DNA from: Candidatus Zixiibacteriota bacterium
GTDB taxonomy: Bacteria > Zixibacteria > MSB-5A5 > UM-FILTER-46-8
Reading direction: 5' to 3'
DNA: 32,510 nt
Assembly (NCBI GenBank): GCA_014730175.1
Contig: WJIR01000280.1
Coordinates: 1-32,510 of the forward strand
Position 1 is the first letter of the stretch, and each line of letters begins with the position of its first letter. This document shows positions 7,903-14,556 of the stretch, piece by piece. The position numbers and the translations under genes were made by a program. Below the pieces are notes generated by a model. It saw only the letters and a program-made list of their open reading frames with translations, was not told the DNA's origin and did not search any database.

Positions 7903-7949
7903 TCTCTGTGCGTCGGCTATCGACCAAACTTCCGTTTGATTATCCCGGA

Positions 7950-8411
7950 TTAGACTTTCGTCGAAACTAACTCTGCTATTTTTTCCAGGAGGATTTTGTC
8001 CTCTTCTGTGAATGCGGCGGGGGTATGTGAATCGATATCTATTTCGCCGATTACCTCTTGTCCCTTAAACATCGGAACCACAATCTCTGATTTGGTTTCC
8101 AGGCTGCAAGCCAGATATCGAGGATCAGCATTTACATCATCGACTATGATAGTAGCTCGATCGCGCACTGCGGCTCCGCAGATACCGGAGTCCATTTCGA
8201 TGACCGTATGAGGTGATGGGGCGCCTCTGAAAGGTCCTAATTCAAGACGACCATCTTTGACCAGATAAAATCCCACCCAGTCATAATATGGAACGGAATC
8301 GATAAGCAGCTCCACTACTTTATCCATAATCAATTGCTTATCGGATTCGGAGGCGAGATAATGGTTTACCCTTTCGAGTATGAAATCGGTATCTACTACG
8401 TTTTCTCTCAT
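7950..8411 (-). CDS. GAF-domain protein, free-methionine-(R)-sulfoxide reductase-like
   Basis: A 153-residue single GAF domain matching the YebR/MsrC family along its length: DWVGFYLVKDGRLELGPFRG, then SGICGAAV, then YLACSLETKSEIVVPM and VIGEIDIDS. The family reduces free L-methionine (R)-sulfoxide using three conserved cysteines. Two are present here (Cys78 and Cys102, the latter matching the catalytic one), but the first cysteine, expected near residues 68-69 (E. coli Cys84), is replaced within SPHTVIEM. Activity with an altered disulfide route, or a ligand-sensing role, are both possible. It is the last gene of the minus-strand run, 9 bases after the URO-D-family gene. No ribosome site is clear, so it may rely on translational coupling. 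Confidence 0.8.
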   Translation of the reverse strand: MRENVVDTDFILERVNHYLASESDKQLIMDKVVELLIDSVPYYDWVGFYLVKDGRLELGPFRGAPSPHTVIEMDSGICGAAVRDRATIIVDDVNADPRYLACSLETKSEIVVPMFKGQEVIGEIDIDSHTPAAFTEEDKILLEKIAELVSTKV

Positions 8412-8420
8412 GTCATAGTA

Positions 8421-9437
8421 CTAATTGGTATGGAATTTCGTTAATTTGTATGATTCAGCCCACTCCCTTAGGGCTTTCAGGTTTTTCTCCGGGGTTTCCG
8501 GCGGAATAGAACAACTGGGGCCTAAAATCAACCTGGACGTTGGGATCTGACCCAGCTTTTCTCCGGCTTCCTTTCGAAGCTCCTCCGGTGATGCATGCTG
8601 CAGCATATCCTTAGCGCCGATACCGCCCATGATAACTTTGCCGGGGAACAACTCGTGAGCTTTGTCAAATCCGATATTGCCAGGATCCTTATCAGCATAA
8701 CTTAAGATTTGGAAAGGATAATCGGTAAAAAGCGGAAGCATGTTATTTGATTTGCATACATGGAGTACGTTGAATTTGGCGTCGCTGACGGCATTAAGTA
8801 TCTCGAGATCATAAGGCTTGCCGAATTCCAGGTACTTCTCTTCGCTCAGGTTATCCTTGGTCGCCCATTCAGTAGTAGCAAAAAATATCCCCGCTGCTCC
8901 GGTTTTCAGTATCGCTTTACAATATTCTATAAAAGTATCGGTGATATTCCGCAATGCCTGGTGAACCTTGCTGGGTATCGTTTCCATGTTATTTATCAGA
9001 ACTTCCGGTTTTGAAACCAGATCCCCCGCAATCGACAGCGGTGAAAAAACGGTTTGCAGGAAGTAAACGGAGCCGTTTAATTCCTGGCTGATCTGCTCCA
9101 ATACCTGAAGCTGTTCGGCAAGCGCTGGCGCATCGGCATTCATGGCAACTATGTTGTTCCAGTCCGAGGAGAGGTTTACCGGATAACGCACTATACGAGG
9201 TTTCCGGTACTCATCGCCGGAGTACTCTACCTCTGCTCCCCATACTTCTATATGATAGGAAGCTCGAGGATTCACTTTCATTAGATCCCAATCATACTTG
9301 CGTTGAAAATCCAGCATAGCCTGTGCTAAGCCCGATGCCGTGGTTTCTAAATGAAAGAAATGGCGCCAAAAACTTACAGGAATTCTATCCGGCTTTTCGC
9401 CACCGACTATGGTGTCTATTCTTTTTATATGATTCAT
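8421..9437 (-). CDS. URO-D / MtaA-family protein (corrinoid-type methyltransferase-like)
   Basis: A 338-residue TIM-barrel protein of the uroporphyrinogen decarboxylase superfamily. Motifs include GGEKPDRIPVSFWRHF at the N-terminus, FFATTEWATKDNLSEEKYLEF (185-205), GGIGAKDML (271-279) and GPSCSIPPETPEKNLKAL near the end. His226 and Cys228 (LHVCK) with Cys309 (GPSC) match the zinc-ligand pattern His-x-Cys...Cys of MtaA/CmuA-type methylcobalamin:thiol methyltransferases. The RQAGR signature of true HemE is absent. A role in methyl transfer is therefore more likely than heme synthesis, but no corrinoid protein is nearby and the substrate is unknown. AAAGG 8 bases before the ATG supports the start. 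It sits 122 bases after the thioesterase gene. Confidence 0.8.
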   Translation of the reverse strand: MNHIKRIDTIVGGEKPDRIPVSFWRHFFHLETTASGLAQAMLDFQRKYDWDLMKVNPRASYHIEVWGAEVEYSGDEYRKPRIVRYPVNLSSDWNNIVAMNADAPALAEQLQVLEQISQELNGSVYFLQTVFSPLSIAGDLVSKPEVLINNMETIPSKVHQALRNITDTFIEYCKAILKTGAAGIFFATTEWATKDNLSEEKYLEFGKPYDLEILNAVSDAKFNVLHVCKSNNMLPLFTDYPFQILSYADKDPGNIGFDKAHELFPGKVIMGGIGAKDMLQHASPEELRKEAGEKLGQIPTSRLILGPSCSIPPETPEKNLKALREWAESYKLTKFHTN

Positions 9438-9559
9438 AATTATAACCTTTTTCTACTACTATCGGTTGAAATTGAGCGAAGAAACAATGGAATTTGAAAA
9501 ATATCGAGTTATCTTCACAAACAGTCAGAGCCCTCCTAATGTTCCATCTCCGTAGTTGC

Positions 9560-10045
9560 TCAGAACTCCCAATCCTCAACAATTCCATGTTCATCAAGCT
9601 TAATCATTTGTTCCTTGAGTTTCTCGGGTAGTCTCAAGGGACGCTGAGTCTTATAATCAACACATACTAAAGTCAAAATGGCATAAAGAATTAACTTGTC
9701 TTTCTTTTCCGATGTAACTATATACTCCAGTTTGACCGAACTGTTCCGAAAGTCACGAGAACGACAATGCGATATGATGATTTCGTCCAATCCAACGCTT
9801 CCCATATGTCTCATATAACTATCAGCGACCAGTAATATTCTGTTGACAGACTCTAATTTCGGATATGTTAAACCGAGGGTGCGAAAATACTCAACGCGCG
9901 TATCTTCGAGTATCCTTAAATAATTGCTGTTATGCACGATTCCATAAGCATCGCAATCATATAATCGCACTCTAAACCGGGTATTGAATTGAAATTCATC
10001 CGGTTTTGGATAAATCTCAGGTAGAATAATATTACGAGTCGTCAA
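9560..10045 (-). CDS. YbgC/4-hydroxybenzoyl-CoA-type acyl-CoA thioesterase
   Basis: A hotdog-fold thioesterase, about 161 residues, that hydrolyses acyl-CoA thioesters in the cytoplasm. The signature VRLYDCDAYGIVHNSNYLRILEDTRVEYF contains the catalytic Asp before the GIVHNSNYL helix. The longest frame begins at an ATG at 10063, but a GGAGG lying inside the end of the response-regulator gene stands 6 bases before a TTG at 10045, which I take as the start; this gives a 14-base overlap with the upstream gene and translational coupling. The first 20 residues are longer than in typical YbgC. The natural substrate is not shown, and there is no tol-pal context. Confidence 0.82.
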   Translation of the reverse strand: MTTRNIILPEIYPKPDEFQFNTRFRVRLYDCDAYGIVHNSNYLRILEDTRVEYFRTLGLTYPKLESVNRILLVADSYMRHMGSVGLDEIIISHCRSRDFRNSSVKLEYIVTSEKKDKLILYAILTLVCVDYKTQRPLRLPEKLKEQMIKLDEHGIVEDWEF

Positions 10046-10403
10046 TCGTATCCTCCAGTTCATTCAAGATAGATTGAAGTTCATGGAGCTTGTACGGTTT
10101 TTCGATGACCCTGTGCACATTCAATTCTTCCTGCACTCCGTTAGCAATCATCCTGGCGATACCGGTGACCGCAACAATTGGCATTTTTAGTCCATTGGCG
10201 CGTATCATTCTGATAAACTCCCAACCGTCGATCTTGGGCAAGCCCAAGTCGGTGAAAATGATTTCTATATCTTTTCGATCACCCAGCGTTTCCAGCGCTT
10301 GTTCGGCATTCTCCGCGGTAATGGTTTTATGCCCGAGGGCTTTCAACATTAACTCCGTCGTGGATAATACCTCCTTGTTGTCATCTACTATAAGGACTTT
10401 CAA
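10032..10403 (-). CDS. Stand-alone CheY-like response regulator
   Basis: A 123-residue receiver domain and nothing else. It has all the expected residues: acidic pair Asp7-Asp8, phospho-acceptor Asp52 in FTDLGLP, Thr80 in AVTG and Lys102 in EKPY. There is no output domain, so it acts by protein contact or as a phosphate relay. It starts 11 bases after the stop of the membrane sensor-like protein, so the two are almost certainly co-expressed and probably partners. Confidence 0.92.
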   Translation of the reverse strand: MKVLIVDDNKEVLSTTELMLKALGHKTITAENAEQALETLGDRKDIEIIFTDLGLPKIDGWEFIRMIRANGLKMPIVAVTGIARMIANGVQEELNVHRVIEKPYKLHELQSILNELEDTIDDS

Positions 10404-10414
10404 TTCCTACCCTT

Positions 10415-11533
10415 TTATTCTGTGCTTATCTGCTTTTTACTTCCAAATTGTGATAGAATTTCCATTCCGGCGGATGCCGCCTGATTGATGTATGTCAGCC
10501 AAACCTTTAGATCGTCCAATTCCTTCTCTGAAAATGAACCTCCATTGCTAAACCTTTCCAGAATGTGCGAAGTGCCGCTATTTATATTCACAAAAAACTT
10601 CTTGATTCCGTTATTTAGTTCAGTGTTTGTCAACTTGCGGTTAGCCGATCCGGGTTTCTGTTCCGCTTCAATTTCAATTCGCCGTTTCAGATCGTAAATG
10701 GTTATGGCATAATTAAAAAGAAATGGGATTTCGTTCAACAATCCGTTTCTTATCGAAGAGTTACCGAAAGACTCGATGACTAAAAAGTACTTTCTTGAAA
10801 GGTTATCCGGCGCACGGTGTAAAATTGCGGATTGAGGTTTCCGTGATCTGGTTTCGGGGATACTTGAACGGATCGGTTCAGGCCAGATAAAGTCCATTTC
10901 GGCTGACGTTTTAATCTCACGTGAGGTCATCTTGACTAAAGCATTATAATATTCAGTTAGGGCGGCAAGATTATATGAGTCTTGCTTGAGGTTTATATCC
11001 GTCGAGGCATGAAACCGGAAATTATATTTTTTATCGTCAACTGATATAACCGAAAGAGATATCTCCGGTAAGTACGCTTTTAATTTTAGAAGCGCATCAT
11101 TAAGGAAGTTTTCCGCATCCTCTACAGCGATTTCCGAAAAATCCAAATTATTCTTCGCTTCGGATGTTGTGGCTACCTGATTAGTTTCATCAGTTTTTTG
11201 GTGGTTTTCAAGAGATTTAAGATTTCTTCTGACGATACTGTTTTCCTTCATTGCGAGATGTAACGCGGTTGATAGGATTAAAAATATGCCAATCGCGAAA
11301 AAGAGTATTTCTCCAATATCAGCGGCGGCGTTTATATTTGGATCGGCTAACATCGATTCGGGAATCAGACCGATAACGCCTGCCGATACTATTAGCAGAC
11401 TTCCTATTACGATTTCCCACCTTTTTATCGCTTTCCAATTTTCGGAAATAAAGGAACGAATGAAAAGTATGACAAAAAACAGGGGGATGACTATCAGGGC
11501 TATGCTCTTCATTAAGTTACTGCCATCGATCAT
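10415..11533 (-). CDS. Membrane sensor-like protein with HisKA-like tail but no ATPase domain
   Basis: A 372-residue protein with three N-terminal membrane helices (beginning MKSIALIVIP, WEIVIGSLLI and IGEILFFAIG), a polar linker, a GAF-like alpha/beta region (about 125-280) and a helical C-terminus. The tail NSGTSHILERF...WLTYINQAASAGMEILSQF resembles the HisKA hairpin of sensor kinases (AHDFNN...AxxLTRQLL), with His322 where the phosphorylated histidine would be, but the H-box is degenerate. The protein then stops, with no HATPase N or G boxes. The frame is open to an ATG at 11557, but the ATG at 11533 overlaps the miaB stop as ATGA, so I chose that. The receiver gene follows. The role is unknown; the HisKA likeness is my reading and is tentative. 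Confidence 0.75.
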   Translation of the reverse strand: MIDGSNLMKSIALIVIPLFFVILFIRSFISENWKAIKRWEIVIGSLLIVSAGVIGLIPESMLADPNINAAADIGEILFFAIGIFLILSTALHLAMKENSIVRRNLKSLENHQKTDETNQVATTSEAKNNLDFSEIAVEDAENFLNDALLKLKAYLPEISLSVISVDDKKYNFRFHASTDINLKQDSYNLAALTEYYNALVKMTSREIKTSAEMDFIWPEPIRSSIPETRSRKPQSAILHRAPDNLSRKYFLVIESFGNSSIRNGLLNEIPFLFNYAITIYDLKRRIEIEAEQKPGSANRKLTNTELNNGIKKFFVNINSGTSHILERFSNGGSFSEKELDDLKVWLTYINQAASAGMEILSQFGSKKQISTE

Positions 11534-12858
11534 AACTGCTCTGCGGTTAAAGTCCAACTATCCGCTTGGTTTATTTTAACATTAATTATGTCACCAACTT
11601 TGAGGTTTCGCGAATTTTTCACAACAACGGTTCGCCCTCCGCGATCCTTCCCTTTGAGTTCGGAACTGTCCTTTTTCGACTTTCCATCGATTAAAACCTC
11701 GGACAGGTTTCCGAGCAGGCGTTGATTGCTCTGTCTGGCGCAATTCTGCTGGAGTCTGATGAGCTTATTAAGACGCTTAATCCTAACTTCATCGGTAAGA
11801 TAATCCTCAATCTTTGCCGCTGCTGTTCCCGGGCGGTTGGAATAACGGAACATGAAGGCGGCGTCGAAGCCGATCTCCTCCACAGCCCTGAGGGTCATTT
11901 CGAACTCCTCTTCGGTCTCGGTGGGGAAACCTGCGATCAGATCGGTGGTTAAGCAGAGATCGGGCATAAGGTCTCGAGCAATGTCAATCGAGTCTTTGTA
12001 CTGTCTTAAACTGTATCCGCGATTCATTAGCGATAAAATCCTATCAGAACCGGATTGCAAAGGTAAGTGCAAATGCTCGCAAACTGCCGGTATTTCCGCC
12101 ATTACAGCGAACAGTTTTTCGCTAACATCCTTAGGATGGGAAGTGGTGAACCGAATTCGTTTCAGTCCCTCGATTTCGCCTGCCATTCGTAGCAGATCGG
12201 CGAAATCCGTATCTCCTTCGCGATAGGCATTAACATTCTGCCCCAAAAATGTTATCTCCATAACTCCATGAGATACAAGGGCTTTAACCTCCCCCATTAT
12301 ATCTTTTGATTTTCTGTTCCCTACCGGTCCCCTGACATGCGGCACGATGCAGTAGGAGCAGAAATTCTCGCATCCCCGGGAAATTGCCACGAATGCGCTT
12401 ATATCTTTGGCTCCGGAGATAATTGACGGATTGAAAAGCTCGCGCAATTCCTTCGAGCTCTCTGCTAAGGATGTGTAGACTTTCTCGCTGCTGAAGCCAT
12501 TGTAAACCAGGTCAGGCAGCATATAAAGATAATCGGGGCCCAAAACAAAGTCGATCTCCGGACAGGATTCTACCAGGTATTCTCCCACTCGCTGCGCCAT
12601 GCATCCGATAACGATTAGTTTTATGTCCGGTTTTTGCTGCTTTATAGCAGCCGAATTTCGAATATGCGCCAATGCGCGTTGTTCTGCCTTTTCGCGTACC
12701 GAACAGGTATTATAGATGATTAAATTCGATCTCGAAGGTTCCCCGGTTTTCTTCCAACCTTTGGAGACAAGTAAATCGGTGAGGAGATCAGAATCATATT
12801 CATTCATCTGACAGCCGAATGTTCGTAAGTGAAAAAGCTTTTCCTGTCCGTCAACCAT
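11530..12858 (-). CDS. miaB: tRNA-2-methylthio-N6-dimethylallyladenosine synthase MiaB
   Basis: A 442-residue radical-SAM methylthiotransferase that adds the 2-methylthio group to i6A37 of tRNAs. The N-terminal domain has Cys16 (FGCQMNEYDS), Cys52 (YNTCSVREKAEQ) and Cys86 (IGCMAQR), which bind the auxiliary cluster. The radical-SAM motif is RGCENFCSYCIVPHVRG (Cys163, Cys167, Cys170). A C-terminal TRAM domain follows (about 375-440). GCQMNE and NTCSVRE separate it from MtaB. Its ATG overlaps the end of mtaB by 8 bases and no Shine-Dalgarno is evident, which indicates translational coupling. Length is normal for the family. Confidence 0.96.
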   Translation of the reverse strand: MVDGQEKLFHLRTFGCQMNEYDSDLLTDLLVSKGWKKTGEPSRSNLIIYNTCSVREKAEQRALAHIRNSAAIKQQKPDIKLIVIGCMAQRVGEYLVESCPEIDFVLGPDYLYMLPDLVYNGFSSEKVYTSLAESSKELRELFNPSIISGAKDISAFVAISRGCENFCSYCIVPHVRGPVGNRKSKDIMGEVKALVSHGVMEITFLGQNVNAYREGDTDFADLLRMAGEIEGLKRIRFTTSHPKDVSEKLFAVMAEIPAVCEHLHLPLQSGSDRILSLMNRGYSLRQYKDSIDIARDLMPDLCLTTDLIAGFPTETEEEFEMTLRAVEEIGFDAAFMFRYSNRPGTAAAKIEDYLTDEVRIKRLNKLIRLQQNCARQSNQRLLGNLSEVLIDGKSKKDSSELKGKDRGGRTVVVKNSRNLKVGDIINVKINQADSWTLTAEQL

Positions 12859-14176
12859 CGATTTTTTCGCTTATCAAATATTGATACTTGCCGTTGCCGG
12901 CATGTTCCAGATACCGGACTTTGACAATTGAACCATGAATATCATTTTTACCGGGCAATATCGCTCTAAGATAATTATCGCTTATTCCGGTATTCATTCC
13001 GGTTTTGCGATGTAATCTCGACTCTACAACAATTTCCCCGGTTTGTCCAATATTACTTTTCAGTTTTTTACTGAGAAGTTCGGAGCTGAGTTCTCTTAAT
13101 TGCTTACTCCTTTGAGATTTAGCTACCGGCGTCACTTTACCGCTCATCCCTGATGCAATTGTGGCAGGCCTATCCGAATAAGAGAAGACATGCAAATAAC
13201 CGAATCCACAACTTTCGGCTAAATCATAACTAAGCTTGAAATCCCTTTCTGTCTCACCGGGAAATCCCACGATAAAATCAGCGCCTAAGTTTATACCGGG
13301 CAGAGCCTTAGATAGCAACTCGGTTTTTTTCTTGATTTTCTGCGCTTTATAACCGCGTCTCATCGATCTCAAAATTTCATCAGACCCGGACTGCACCGGT
13401 ATATGTATATGACGGCACAAGCGGGATTGTTCGATGAGAGTATCAATCAGTTCATCGGTTATCTCATTCGGTTCCAGAGAGGAAAATCGAATGCGGGGGC
13501 CATTGCCCGAGAGGATATCCCGCAGCAGGTGATGAAATCTAAAATCATTGTAATTATAACGTCCTATATGAACGCCGGTTAAAACCACTTCTTTATAACC
13601 GCTATTCTCGAGTCTTTCGATTTCTTTATAGATCTCTTCCGGCCTGCGGCTGATTTCGCTGCCACGAGCCCGCGGAACAATGCAATAAGCGCAGTTCGAA
13701 TTACAGCCATCCTGAATCTTAATGAAGGCTCGGGAGAAGCCTTTCATACCGGTTATCGCTCTACCCCAGCGTTCGGTTTCCGATGTCTCCTGTTGCGAAA
13801 TTGCAGTATCTACCTTCTTCCCGATTAGCTCCATGACACGTTCGTAGATATAGGATTTCTCCTGTGTACCCACTACTAAATCGATGTCCGGGTTGCTGTC
13901 GAACCTCACGCCGTCAACCTCCGCATAACATCCGGTAAATACAACAACAGGTTTATTAGAGGAGTTTTCGTTCCTGCGACGAATAGCTCGCGAAAGAGCC
14001 TGCCGGCTGGAGTAATCCGCCCTACCTGTTACGGTACAAGAGTTTATGATATATATATCCGCCTGCGAGTCGAACTTCACCCACCGGAAACCGTTAGCGA
14101 GAAACGGTTCGGCTATTGACTGCGAATCGTACTGGTTGAGTTTACATCCGATTGTTTTAATTGCCAGTTTATTCAT
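12851..14176 (-). CDS. mtaB: tRNA threonylcarbamoyladenosine methylthiotransferase MtaB
   Basis: A radical-SAM methylthiotransferase, 441 residues from the start chosen here, that converts t6A37 to ms2t6A in tRNA. It has the auxiliary-cluster cysteines Cys11 (IGCKLNQYDSQ), Cys47 (NSCTVTGRAD) and Cys83 (TGCYAE), and the radical-SAM motif DGCNSNCAYCIVPRARG (Cys158, Cys162, Cys165). GCKLNQ and NSCTVT are MtaB hallmarks. The frame is open to an ATG at 14224, but the ATG at 14176 has GAGGA 6 bases before it and begins at MNKLAIKTIGCKLN, the family N-terminus. It is first in the seven-gene minus-strand run; a possible promoter lies just upstream. Confidence 0.95.
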   Translation of the reverse strand: MNKLAIKTIGCKLNQYDSQSIAEPFLANGFRWVKFDSQADIYIINSCTVTGRADYSSRQALSRAIRRRNENSSNKPVVVFTGCYAEVDGVRFDSNPDIDLVVGTQEKSYIYERVMELIGKKVDTAISQQETSETERWGRAITGMKGFSRAFIKIQDGCNSNCAYCIVPRARGSEISRRPEEIYKEIERLENSGYKEVVLTGVHIGRYNYNDFRFHHLLRDILSGNGPRIRFSSLEPNEITDELIDTLIEQSRLCRHIHIPVQSGSDEILRSMRRGYKAQKIKKKTELLSKALPGINLGADFIVGFPGETERDFKLSYDLAESCGFGYLHVFSYSDRPATIASGMSGKVTPVAKSQRSKQLRELSSELLSKKLKSNIGQTGEIVVESRLHRKTGMNTGISDNYLRAILPGKNDIHGSIVKVRYLEHAGNGKYQYLISEKIDG

Positions 14177-14196
14177 AATGATTCCTCTTGTCAGGA

Positions 14197-14224
14197 AAGT
14201 TAAGGTGTTAGGCAATATTGTCAA
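14197..14224 (-). promoter_or_regulatory. Candidate promoter for the mtaB-miaB operon
   Basis: On the minus strand a perfect TTGACA (14219-14224) is followed after 16 bases by TAACTT (14197-14202), a weak -10. The TTGACAAT block is shared with two other minus-strand promoters in the window. It lies just upstream of the chosen mtaB start. Confidence 0.45.
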
Positions 14225-14234
14225 GCGAATTCCA

Positions 14235-14401
14235 TTAACCCGGATAATTCATAAAAAACATTAATTCGTAGCCGAAGGCTTGTCCTTCGGTAGCTCAAGT
14301 GAATTAGAATATTTACAGAATCTAATTGAAAACTCCAAAGAAATGCCGGAAGCGCAAGGCTTCCGCTACCGGTGACCAAATATATGAATAATACAGGTTA
14401 G
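14235..14401. repeat. MITE/REP-like palindromic repeat, copy B (best preserved)
   Basis: The terminal inverted repeats are TTAACCCGGATAATTCATA at the left and TATGAATAATACAGGTTAG at the right. The left hairpin CCGAAGG-CTTGT-CCTTCGG is at 14272-14290 and the right hairpin CGGAAGC-GCAAG-GCTTCCG at 14347-14365, flanked by GTAGC and GCTACC which also pair. Read on the same strand, the two arms share GTAGC and the CTTG loop but differ at stem positions in a compensatory way. There is no ORF. Confidence 0.85.
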
Positions 14402-14556
14402 GAAAGTTCCGTCTCCGATATGGTACGTTTAATGAAAAATCGGGATTAGAGACTAAACCGATTCCCGAAAACTCCGACTATTTATAAGGATAGTATAAGA
14501 ACGCAATAGACTCTTACTAAGAAAATAAATCATCTTTAATTCATCGGGAGGAGAAT

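Larger units (their letters stand above)
7553..7949. other. Hairpin-rich gene gap, no gene
   Basis: This 397-base gap between two convergent genes contains seven clear inverted repeats (listed separately), a lone arm of the dispersed repeat at 7679-7701 (CTGAAGGCTTGTCTTTCGG) and a short palindrome CGCGGGTCCCGCG at 7554-7566. Open frames across it are accidental. One or more hairpins may end transcription from either side, but none has the T-run of a standard terminator. Confidence 0.8.
14177..14556. other. Divergent gene gap with repeat copy B
   Basis: A 380-base gap between mtaB and the secreted propeller-like gene. It holds the mtaB promoter region and repeat copy B (14235-14401). From 14402 to 14540 nothing stands out except AT-rich TATAAG-like stretches near 14494 that could be part of the promoter of the next gene. 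Confidence 0.7.

Noticed and set aside
8421-9437. HemE (heme biosynthesis) assignment
   Set aside because: The N-terminal RQAGR substrate motif is missing and the His-x-Cys...Cys zinc pattern of MtaA-type methyltransferases is present; no other heme gene is nearby.
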